NCBI GenBank assembly: GCA_016649675.1
Contig: JAENXG010000062.1
Span: 1 to 10,888, forward strand
DNA: 10,888 bases
Direction: 5' to 3'
DNA from: Methyloceanibacter sp.
GTDB lineage: Bacteria > Pseudomonadota > Alphaproteobacteria > Rhizobiales > Methyloligellaceae
The position numbers were made by a program, and so were the translations under genes. The number at the start of each line of letters is the position of its first letter. Position 1 is the first letter of the stretch. Below, piece by piece: positions 1 through 5,645 of this stretch. The notes beneath the pieces were generated by a model. That model searched no databases. It was given only the letters and a program-made list of their open reading frames with translations, and was not told the origin of the DNA.

Positions 1-54
1 AACGCCGTTGCCAGTCGAGCGATGGTCTACGACGCGGCCTGCTTCACTCTTCCT

Positions 55-82
55 GGCCGGCGTGTCGCGCGACATGCCGGCC
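55..82. repeat. 28-nt near-perfect inverted repeat
   Basis: The arms GGCCGGCGTGTCG and CGACATGCCGGCC flank a CG centre. The only imperfection is one G-T position, which still pairs as G-U in RNA. The right arm runs straight into TTTCTCC, so this could be the terminator of a gene ending left of the window, although the T-tract is short and interrupted. No stop codon of a plus-strand gene lies before it inside the window. It could also be a protein-binding palindrome. Positions 83-159 show no convincing promoter. Confidence 0.45.
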
Positions 83-159
83 TTTCTCCATCAGGAACGT
101 ACGCGCCCTATCTGTGTTAAAGAGTGTCCCCTTTATCCCCATCACGCGAGAGGTAACCC

Positions 160-609
160 ATGCATATCAGTTTGGAAGATGCCGAGAAGGCCATCGCGGC
201 GGCGCGGAAAGAGGCCATCCGCATCAAGACGAAAATGTGTATCGCCGTGGTCGATTCCGGCGCCAATTTGCGGGCGTTCGTGCGCATGGACGATGCCTGG
301 GTGGGGTCGATCGACATCGCCATCAAGAAGGCGAAGACCGCCTGCTTCTTCACCATGGGCTCGGGCGAGCTCGGCAAGCTGTCCCAGCCGGGGAAGCCGC
401 TCTATGGCATCGAGCATTCCAATGGCGGGCTGATCACTTTTCCCGGGGGCTTGCCGATCATCCAGAACGGCGAGCTGTTCGGGGCTATCGGCGTCAGCGG
501 GAGCGCGGTCGAGAACGATCACAAGGTCGCGGAAGCCGGTGCCAAGATTCTGGGCGAGTGCGAGCTTGCCGACCATCACTTCGCGCGCATGATGAAGATC
601 GGAAGCTGA
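160..609 (+). CDS. GlcG/HbpS family protein (heme-binding-protein-like)
   Basis: This 149-residue protein has the single-domain GlcG/HbpS fold (PF03928): an N-terminal helix, then a central strand region beginning IAVVDSGANL, a MDDAW segment, a glycine-rich stretch FPGGLPI and a closing GAIGVSGS strand before the last helix. Its length matches the family. HbpS of Streptomyces binds haem and acts in oxidative stress sensing, and GlcG sits in glycolate operons, but most members have no defined role, so no substrate is assigned. There is no signal peptide, which suggests a cytoplasmic protein. The start follows a GAGAGG ribosome site at 148-153. A strong terminator right after the stop suggests a single-gene transcript from the left. 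The family call is solid; the function is open. Confidence 0.85.
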   Translation: MHISLEDAEKAIAAARKEAIRIKTKMCIAVVDSGANLRAFVRMDDAWVGSIDIAIKKAKTACFFTMGSGELGKLSQPGKPLYGIEHSNGGLITFPGGLPIIQNGELFGAIGVSGSAVENDHKVAEAGAKILGECELADHHFARMMKIGS

Positions 610-636
610 GCGCGGCCGAGGCGTGGGCTGGATCGC

Positions 637-690
637 CGAGAGCGCTATCGCGTGGAGCCAAATCGCGATAGCGCGACTCGCTTTTTGTTT
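637..690 (+). terminator. Rho-independent terminator after the GlcG/HbpS gene
   Basis: The perfect 11-bp arms GCGCTATCGCG (642-652) and CGCGATAGCGC (664-674) enclose an 11-nt loop. The stem is extended by CGAG (637-640) pairing with CTCG (677-680) across a small internal loop. It is followed directly by CTTTTTGTTT (681-690). The position, 28 bp past the stop at 609 and before the next ribosome site, fits a terminator for the upstream gene. Confidence 0.75.
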
Positions 691-711
691 GAGGTGAGGA
701 GGGTTCTCGCC

Positions 712-951
712 ATGCTTGAAGGAAGGACCGCCGACTGCTTAGCCATCGCCAATACCGCCATTCTCATGCGGCTCATCGACGAGTTCATCGAGCGCGGGCT
801 TATCAGCAAGCAAGGCGCCAATGCCTTGTTGGCCGATGCCGCCGACACGCTCGCCAATTGCCCGAATGCGGAGCACAGCAATTTCGAGGAGGCCATCAGG
901 ATCATCCGCAAGGAGCTGATTCGCCGAGCCGATGCGGACCCGCTGAGCTGA
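712..951 (+). CDS. Hypothetical protein, 79 residues
   Basis: I do not recognise this protein. It is almost entirely helical, charged and free of membrane segments or a signal peptide. The N-terminal half reads like an amphipathic helix (LIDEFIERG), followed by a short turn and a helix ending in basic residues (RIIRKELIRR). One cysteine lies near the N-terminus and one mid-protein. The start ATG at 712 has an excellent AGGAGG site at 697-702. The same frame is open back to an upstream GTG at 652, but that would overlap the terminator, so 712 is preferred. The ribosome site and GC-rich third positions support a real gene. It is probably cytoplasmic; its role is unknown. Confidence 0.7.
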   Translation: MLEGRTADCLAIANTAILMRLIDEFIERGLISKQGANALLADAADTLANCPNAEHSNFEEAIRIIRKELIRRADADPLS

Positions 952-1034
952 GCGCGTCTGAGATCCTTTAGGGAAGCCAACGGTAATCGCCCGCGGGCGC
1001 GACGGAAGCGCTGAACCATGCGGCGAATGCGGCG

Positions 1035-1064
1035 TTGGTTGGGCAGGCCCTTGGGTGATAAAAT
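1035..1064 (+). promoter_or_regulatory. Possible sigma-70-type promoter for the YidB-family gene
   Basis: TTGGTT (1035-1040) and TAAAAT (1059-1064) are separated by 18 bp. The -10 matches five of six consensus positions and the -35 only three. It lies about 50 bp upstream of the start at 1112, inside the 160-bp gap 952-1111, which otherwise shows only a GCCCGCGGGC palindrome near 990. This is a weak prediction. Confidence 0.25.
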
Positions 1065-1111
1065 TGGCCCTCGGGGATGGGCGGCGTAACGAGCTTACGA
1101 GGAGGAGTGTC

Positions 1112-1603
1112 ATGGGTTTACCTGACAACATTTTTGGTTCGGACAAGAGTTCCCCGGTCCCGGGTGGCAGCGTGGCGAAGCCCTTGATCATCGCGCTGCT
1201 CGCGCTTCTTGCGTCGCGCTACATGAGCGGCAAAGGCAGTCAGCAGCCGAGCACGCCCGCATCGGCACCGCCACCGCGGTCCCCCGATCCGGTCCCGGCG
1301 CCGGACGCCTCGCCGGGCAACGTGCTTGACGGGCTTGGCGGGCTCATCAAGCAGTTCCAGCAAAAGGGACTGAGCGACACGATCGACACCTGGATCAATC
1401 CCGGCGCCAACAAGGACATTTCAAAGGGTCAGGTTTCCGATGCGCTCGGCCAGGACGTGGTCGACGAGCTGTCGCGGCGCACGGGGCTTTCGCGGGATCA
1501 GGTCGTTGCCGAGCTTGCGCGCATGCTGCCGAATGTGGTCGACAAGCTGACCCCGGACGGCCGATTGCCGACCCGGGCTGAGATCCAACGCTTGATGGGC
1601 TGA
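1112..1603 (+). CDS. YidB/DUF937 family protein
   Basis: This is a 163-residue protein. The C-terminal half (about residues 70-163) is the DUF937/YidB domain: W94 in a WINPGANKDIS segment, then a helical region ending in the family's typical LTPDGRLPT. The N-terminal part is unusual, with a hydrophobic stretch at about residues 23-38 and then a proline/alanine/serine-rich linker (about 46-68). This suggests a membrane-anchored or surface-tethered form, or simply a disordered spacer. YidB proteins have no established biochemical function. The start is set by AGGAGGAG just upstream (near 1100-1107). It may be co-transcribed with the GlsB-type gene 39 bp downstream; both families are often linked to envelope or stress responses, which is an inference here. 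Confidence 0.85.
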   Translation: MGLPDNIFGSDKSSPVPGGSVAKPLIIALLALLASRYMSGKGSQQPSTPASAPPPRSPDPVPAPDASPGNVLDGLGGLIKQFQQKGLSDTIDTWINPGANKDISKGQVSDALGQDVVDELSRRTGLSRDQVVAELARMLPNVVDKLTPDGRLPTRAEIQRLMG

Positions 1604-1642
1604 GGCGTTAGACGGCCGGAACAATTTTAGCGAGGTGACCAA

Positions 1643-1897
1643 ATGTCGATTTTAGCCTGGATTGTCTTGGGCCTGATCGCGGGCTTCATCGCCAGCAAGC
1701 TTTACAGTGGGTCCGGTCAGGGTTTCCTGATGGACATTGTGCTCGGCATCGTCGGCGCCGTGGTCGGCGGCTATCTCTTTACCGCCATCGGCGCGACAGG
1801 AATCACCGGGTTCAACCTCTACAGCATGTTCGTCGCGGTCATCGGTGCGGTCGTGCTGCTTGCGATCTACCATGCGATCATGAGCCGCTCGGGCTGA
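1643..1897 (+). CDS. GlsB/YeaQ/YmgE family stress-response membrane protein
   Basis: This 84-residue inner-membrane protein has three hydrophobic helices (about residues 3-20, 29-50 and 60-80). Glycine-rich motifs typical of the family are present: IVLGLIAGFIASKL near the start and DIVLGIVGAVVGG in the middle. The length matches transglycosylase-associated-protein (PF04226) members exactly. These proteins are widely induced in stress or stationary phase, but their molecular role is unknown. The GAGGTGA site at 1632-1638 is well placed for the ATG at 1643. A candidate terminator follows at 1930. Confidence 0.9.
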   Translation: MSILAWIVLGLIAGFIASKLYSGSGQGFLMDIVLGIVGAVVGGYLFTAIGATGITGFNLYSMFVAVIGAVVLLAIYHAIMSRSG

Positions 1898-1929
1898 CAG
1901 GAAGACTGCGGGCCCCAGTTTCGGGCCCC

Positions 1930-1952
1930 GCGCTTATCGCTGAAGCGCTTTT
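1930..1952 (+). terminator. Candidate terminator after the GlsB-type gene
   Basis: The 6-bp arms GCGCTT (1930-1935) and AAGCGC (1943-1948) with a 7-nt loop are followed by TTTT (1949-1952). A second GGGCCC repeat pair just upstream (about 1910-1928) could form an alternative stem. The T-run is short, so strength is uncertain. Confidence 0.5.
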
Positions 1953-1979
1953 CGGTAGTGGGCCTCGAGCCCACTACCG
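1953..1979. repeat. Perfect 11-bp inverted repeat upstream of fhcB
   Basis: The arms CGGTAGTGGGC (1953-1963) and GCCCACTACCG (1969-1979) flank the 5-nt loop CTCGA. It begins immediately after the T-run of the preceding terminator and has no T-tract of its own. It may be a second terminator element, an mRNA leader hairpin of fhcB (116 bp from the start codon) or a binding site. Read on the minus strand, the centre resembles a tRNA T-arm, but no other tRNA arms are present. The rest of the 197-bp gap 1898-2094 shows no convincing -35/-10 pair. Confidence 0.6.
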
Positions 1980-2094
1980 TCGGCGCTCTGTTGGCAAGCG
2001 ATTTCGCCGAAAGAACACCTAACCCTCGTCTCGCGAGTTGTGTTGCCGCCCATCCCATGCTTTCTTTCCCCACCTTTTGGGGGAGCCCAGCCTC

Positions 2095-3396
2095 ATGCCG
2101 AGTTCGAACGCGCCCAAGAACACAGGCGAGCGCGCAGAGCCAAAGCGGTTCGAGAACGTCGCCTGCCCTTTTTGCGGCATGATTTGTGACGATCTCACCG
2201 TCGAGCGAACCGATAAGGGCCTCAAGGTTGTAAAGAACAGCTGCGGGAAGTCGGTCGCCGGCTTCGAGCGCAAGCTTCCGGAGGCCCGCCCGCAAGTCGG
2301 CGGCAAGGACGTCGAGCTCTCCAAAGCGATCAAGGAAGCGGCCAAGCTGATCGGAAAAGCCGCGCTTCCCCTCTATGGAGGCCTTGCCACCGACGTGGAG
2401 GGCATGCGCGCCGTGACGGCGCTTGCCGACCGCACTGGCGGCATCGTCGATCACGCTTTGAGCGAGGCGCAATATCGCAACTTCAAAGTGCTGCAGAGCG
2501 TCGGCTGGGTGACGTCGACGCTCACCGAGACGCGCAACCGTGCCGATCTCATCATCATTGCGGGAAGCGACGTGCATCAGCTTCACCCCCGCTTCTTCGA
2601 GAAGATCGTGAGCCCGCCCGACTCGATGTTCGACGTGACGGCGCCGAAGCGCACGGTCGTGTTCATCGGCAAGGGGCTCGATCGCTCCGGCGCCAAAGGA
2701 TCGCGCGTTGGCGAGGTTGTCACGCTTCCCTGTAAGCCCGAGCAGGCGGGCGAGGTAGTGGCGGCGCTCAGGGCGCGGCTCAACGGCTTCCGGCTGAAGC
2801 CGCTTGAGATCGACGGCGTGAGCCTTGCCGATATCGATGCGCTTGCCGAGCACTGCCGCAAAGCGAAATACGGTGTCGTGGTGTGGGCGCCGCCTTCGCT
2901 CAACTTCCCCCATGCCGAGCTTGCCGTCGAGCAGTTCACCGGGCTCGCTAAGGACCTCAATCAAACGACGCGGTTCGTTGGCCTCGCGCTTGGCGGGGCC
3001 GAAGGGGCGATCACTGCCGCTGCGGTTTGCGGCTGGCAAAGCGGCTATCCGCTCCGGGTGAGCTATGCGAGCGGCGCGCCCGACTACGATCCCTACCGCT
3101 ACGCGATCGGTCGCATGCTCAAGGACGGGGAGGGAGATCTGCTCGTCTGGATCGCGTCGATCTCGCCGGACCTCGGGCCGCCCGAGACCGATCTGCCGAC
3201 CATCGTTCTCGGCACGCCGGGCCTCAAGCTGGCAAAGCCGCCCGCTGTGTTCATTCCCATCGGCACACCCGGGGTGGACCATGCGGGACGCCTCGTCCGG
3301 GTCGACAATGTCGTGTCTTTGCCGCTCAAGGATCTCGGCCGCGCGGAGCTTCCGTCAGCGGCCGATGTGCTCGCGGCTATCCAAGCCGCACTGTAG
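2095..3396 (+). CDS. fhcB: Formyltransferase/hydrolase complex subunit FhcB
   Basis: This 433-residue protein is homologous to subunit B of archaeal formylmethanofuran dehydrogenase (FwdB/FmdB) and of the bacterial Fhc complex. Fhc takes the formyl group from formyl-tetrahydromethanopterin and releases formate, the last step of H4MPT-linked formaldehyde oxidation in the cytoplasm. Seen here: an N-terminal C24-x2-C27-x3-C31 cluster with a further C50, and later the family motif TRNRADLIIIAG followed by HPRFFEKI. At the position of the archaeal tungsten/molybdenum-ligating Cys/Sec the sequence is around HALSEAQ (about residues 120-126), without Cys, as expected for a non-redox bacterial Fhc. 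The start at 2095 follows GGGGGAG (2079-2085); an in-frame ATG at 2038 lacks such a site. fhcA follows after 18 bp. Confidence 0.93.
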   Translation: MPSSNAPKNTGERAEPKRFENVACPFCGMICDDLTVERTDKGLKVVKNSCGKSVAGFERKLPEARPQVGGKDVELSKAIKEAAKLIGKAALPLYGGLATDVEGMRAVTALADRTGGIVDHALSEAQYRNFKVLQSVGWVTSTLTETRNRADLIIIAGSDVHQLHPRFFEKIVSPPDSMFDVTAPKRTVVFIGKGLDRSGAKGSRVGEVVTLPCKPEQAGEVVAALRARLNGFRLKPLEIDGVSLADIDALAEHCRKAKYGVVVWAPPSLNFPHAELAVEQFTGLAKDLNQTTRFVGLALGGAEGAITAAAVCGWQSGYPLRVSYASGAPDYDPYRYAIGRMLKDGEGDLLVWIASISPDLGPPETDLPTIVLGTPGLKLAKPPAVFIPIGTPGVDHAGRLVRVDNVVSLPLKDLGRAELPSAADVLAAIQAAL

Positions 3397-3414
3397 GGTC
3401 GGAGCGAAGCGAAA

Positions 3415-5079
3415 ATGCTCATCAAGCTTACCGGCGGAAAGGTCTACGACCCCGCCAATAAAGTGAGCGGCGAGGTCCGCGACATCTATGTCGAGGACGG
3501 CAAGATCGTCGCCGCCAAGCCCGGCGCCCGCGCCAACGAGACCTATGATCTCAAAGGCCGGATCGTGATGGCCGGCGCCATCGACCCGCACACCCATATC
3601 GGCGGCGGCAAAGTGACCATCGCCCGCATGCTGCTGCCCGAAGACCATTTGAAGGATGAGGTTCAGCGCACCGACCTGACGCGGGCAGGCACCGGTCACG
3701 CCGTGCCCTCGACCATGGTCACCGGCTATCGCTACGCCGAGATGGGCTACACCGCCTGCTTCGAGCCGGCCATGCTTCCTGTCAATGCCCGCCAGGCCCA
3801 TATGGAGATGGGCGATACGCCGATGGTCGACAAAGGCGCCTACGTCATGCTCGGCAGCGACGACTTTTTTCTGCGCCAGCTCGCGGCTAAGCAGGACTTC
3901 GAGAGCATCAAGGACTACGTCGCCTGGACCATGCATGCCGCCCAGGCCATCGCCGTCAAGGTCGTCAATCCGGGCGGCATCAGCGCCTTCAAGTTCAACC
4001 AGCGCAAGCTCGATCTCGACGAGGAGCACGTCTACTACCATGTCACGCCACGGCAGATCGTCGTCACGCTCGCCAGGGCGCTGCAGGAGCTCGGCGTCAC
4101 CCACCCGCTGCATGTGCATGGCTGCAATCTCGGCATCCCCGGCAATATCGAGTCGACCCTTGCCACCATCCGCGCCATGGACGGCTTGCGACTGCATATG
4201 ACGCATACGCAGTTCCTGAGCTACGGCACCGAAGGTGATCGGAAATTCTCCTCAGGCGCGGCGCGGCTCGCCGAGCTCGTCAACAAGAGCCCAAACATCT
4301 CCATCGATGTCGGTCAGGTCATGTTCGGGCAGACCTGCACGGCGTCGGGCGACAGCATGCGCCAATACGCCATCTCGAAGAACGCAAGTCCCAAGAAGTC
4401 CGTGGTCATGGACATCGAGTGCGATGCGGGCTGCGGCGTGGTGCCCATGCGCTATCGCGACAAGAGCTTCGTCAACGCGCTGCAATGGGCGATTGGGCTC
4501 GAGACGTTTCTGCTGATGGACGATCCCTGGCGCATCTTCCTCACCACCGACCACCCGAACGGCGCGCCGTTCTACACCTATCCGCACTTGATCAGGCTGC
4601 TCATGGACAAGGGCTTCCGCAACGACATGCTGCAGAAGATCAATCCCGACGCGCAAGGCCAGAGCACGCTCAAGTCGCTCACCCGCGAATACACGCTGGA
4701 CGAGATTGCGATCCTGACCCGCGCCGGCCCGGCGCGGAGCTTAGGCCTGAAGGACCGCGGGCATTTGGGAGTGGGCGCCTCCGGCGACATCACCGTCTAT
4801 CGCGACGATCCGGACCGGGAGGCGATGTTCGCCACGCCTGAGCTCGTGTTCAAGAACGGCGAGCTGATCGTGCGCGATGGCAAGATCGTGAAGGTGGTGC
4901 AGGGCGCCACCCACGTGGCGCGGCCCGACTACGACAGGGCCATCGAGAAGCCGCTCAAGGACTATTTCGACCGCTATCATACGGTGCGCATGGAGAATTT
5001 CAGGCTCGCCGACGCCGAGATTTTGAACGGCGACAAGGGCTCGATCGTCGTGCAGCCGACCGGGGCAAGGGCCGCGTAA
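3415..5079 (+). CDS. fhcA: Formyltransferase/hydrolase complex subunit FhcA (formyl-methylofuran hydrolase)
   Basis: This 554-residue protein is of the amidohydrolase superfamily and is full length for FhcA/FwdA. It hydrolyses formyl-methylofuran to formate. The binuclear metal site can be read off: H59-x-H61 in DPHTHIGGG, K182 in the VKVVNPGG motif (the lysine carboxylated in FwdA), H233/H235 in HVHGCN, H261/H264 in HMTHTQF, and D379 in TTDHPNGAPF. The set appears complete, so the enzyme is predicted active. The ribosome site GGAG at 3401-3404 lies in the 18-bp gap after fhcB, so the two are almost certainly co-transcribed. fhcD (formyltransferase) and fhcC do not follow; hairpins and an unrelated regulator gene do. 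The partner subunits must lie elsewhere for a working complex. Confidence 0.95.
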   Translation: MLIKLTGGKVYDPANKVSGEVRDIYVEDGKIVAAKPGARANETYDLKGRIVMAGAIDPHTHIGGGKVTIARMLLPEDHLKDEVQRTDLTRAGTGHAVPSTMVTGYRYAEMGYTACFEPAMLPVNARQAHMEMGDTPMVDKGAYVMLGSDDFFLRQLAAKQDFESIKDYVAWTMHAAQAIAVKVVNPGGISAFKFNQRKLDLDEEHVYYHVTPRQIVVTLARALQELGVTHPLHVHGCNLGIPGNIESTLATIRAMDGLRLHMTHTQFLSYGTEGDRKFSSGAARLAELVNKSPNISIDVGQVMFGQTCTASGDSMRQYAISKNASPKKSVVMDIECDAGCGVVPMRYRDKSFVNALQWAIGLETFLLMDDPWRIFLTTDHPNGAPFYTYPHLIRLLMDKGFRNDMLQKINPDAQGQSTLKSLTREYTLDEIAILTRAGPARSLGLKDRGHLGVGASGDITVYRDDPDREAMFATPELVFKNGELIVRDGKIVKVVQGATHVARPDYDRAIEKPLKDYFDRYHTVRMENFRLADAEILNGDKGSIVVQPTGARAA

Positions 5080-5088
5080 GAGCAACCG

Positions 5089-5122
5089 CGCTGGCATGCC
5101 CAGCGGCGGGAGTGCCCCCGCC
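5089..5122 (+). terminator. Two back-to-back hairpins after fhcA
   Basis: The first stem pairs CGCTGG (5089-5094) with CCAGCG (5100-5105). The second pairs GGCGGG (5105-5110) with CCCGCC (5117-5122); they share one base. They begin ten bases after the fhcA stop. No T-tract follows (AAATGGG), so this may slow or end transcription, or protect the fhcBA mRNA 3' end, rather than act as a classical terminator. Confidence 0.4.
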
Positions 5123-5140
5123 AAATGGGTCCTTGCAAAA

Positions 5141-5183
5141 CATCCGGTGACCATCCATATACCATCCAATCGGATGGAGGATG
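5141..5183 (+). promoter_or_regulatory. Phased CATCC array, candidate RHH operator
   Basis: CATCC occurs at 5141, 5152 and 5163, each exactly 11 bp from the next (one helical turn). The inverse GGATG follows at 5172 and 5179. The inner pair forms the palindrome CCATCCAATCGGATGG (5162-5177). The array ends six bases before the RHH gene's start and includes its ribosome site (GGAGG, 5176-5180). A weak promoter-like pair, TTGCAA (5133-5138) and CATATA (5156-5161) with 17-bp spacing, overlaps it. Arrays of short half-sites in their own promoter are typical of ribbon-helix-helix repressors, so autoregulation is the natural inference. Confidence 0.6.
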
Positions 5184-5188
5184 TGCTG

Positions 5189-5608
5189 ATGGCTGCCGAG
5201 ATTCATCGAATCCGCGAGCGAGCGTGCGAAACCGAAAAGATTACGATCAACCTTGGTTATGTCGACCTCGGGCATATCGATTTGCTGGTGCAGGAAGGCT
5301 TCTATTCCAACCGAACGGATTTCATTCGGACGGCGATCCGCAACCAGCTTTCGAGCCATGGAGAGGAAGTCAGGAAATCAATCGTGCGGCATACGCTGGA
5401 GCTCGGTCTCCGGCACTATACCAGGGCGGACTTGGAGGCCATCAAAGCCGCCGGTGAAAAGCTCCACATCAAGGTGCTTGGGCTCGCCAGCATTGCCCCT
5501 GACGTGACGCCGGCACTCGCCTTGGCGACCATTGAATCCATCACCGTGCTTGGTGCCCTTCACGCCAGCAAAGACATCAAAAGCGCGCTGGCCGATCGCA
5601 TTGGCTGA
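5189..5608 (+). CDS. CopG-like ribbon-helix-helix transcriptional regulator
   Basis: This 139-residue protein has an N-terminal ribbon-helix-helix domain (about residues 16-57): strand KITINL (17-22), helix A from about V25 to E36, the turn GFYSNRT, then helix B beginning DFIRTAIRNQL. RHH proteins bind DNA as dimers through the strand pair. A middle region (58-91) is helical. The C-terminal part (92-139) is unusual: two hydrophobic segments, HIKVLGLAS (93-101) and SITVLGALH (117-125), recur with a 24-residue period and look like strands of a repeat domain. The start at 5189 uses GGAGG at 5176-5180; an upstream in-frame ATG at 5174 lacks a site. The esterase gene follows 37 bp later, probably in the same operon. 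The target is likely its own promoter; a wider regulon is unknown. Confidence 0.8.
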   Translation: MAAEIHRIRERACETEKITINLGYVDLGHIDLLVQEGFYSNRTDFIRTAIRNQLSSHGEEVRKSIVRHTLELGLRHYTRADLEAIKAAGEKLHIKVLGLASIAPDVTPALALATIESITVLGALHASKDIKSALADRIG

Positions 5609-5645
5609 TGACGCGCCCCTCAGCTGAATCACAGGGAACCAAAAC

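Noticed and set aside
1..120. Open frame entering from the left edge and ending in TAA at 118-120
   Set aside because: The 39 codons resemble no family I know, third-position composition decays along it, and it runs across the 55-82 dyad. It may be intergenic; I could not support a gene.
1900..2040. A tRNA gene on the minus strand around the 1953-1979 hairpin
   Set aside because: Only a T-arm-like stem is present. No D-arm, anticodon arm, acceptor stem or CCA end can be fitted, and the stem continues beyond the five pairs expected of a T-arm.
1867..3282. Long open frame on the minus strand opposite fhcB
   Set aside because: It is antisense to a clearly recognised gene, its translation is arginine/histidine-rich with no family resemblance, and long antisense frames are common in GC-rich DNA.
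5141..5183. CATCC repeats as a CRISPR-like or microsatellite array
   Set aside because: The units are five bases with different sequence between them, in both orientations, and sit on a promoter and ribosome site; an operator explains them better.
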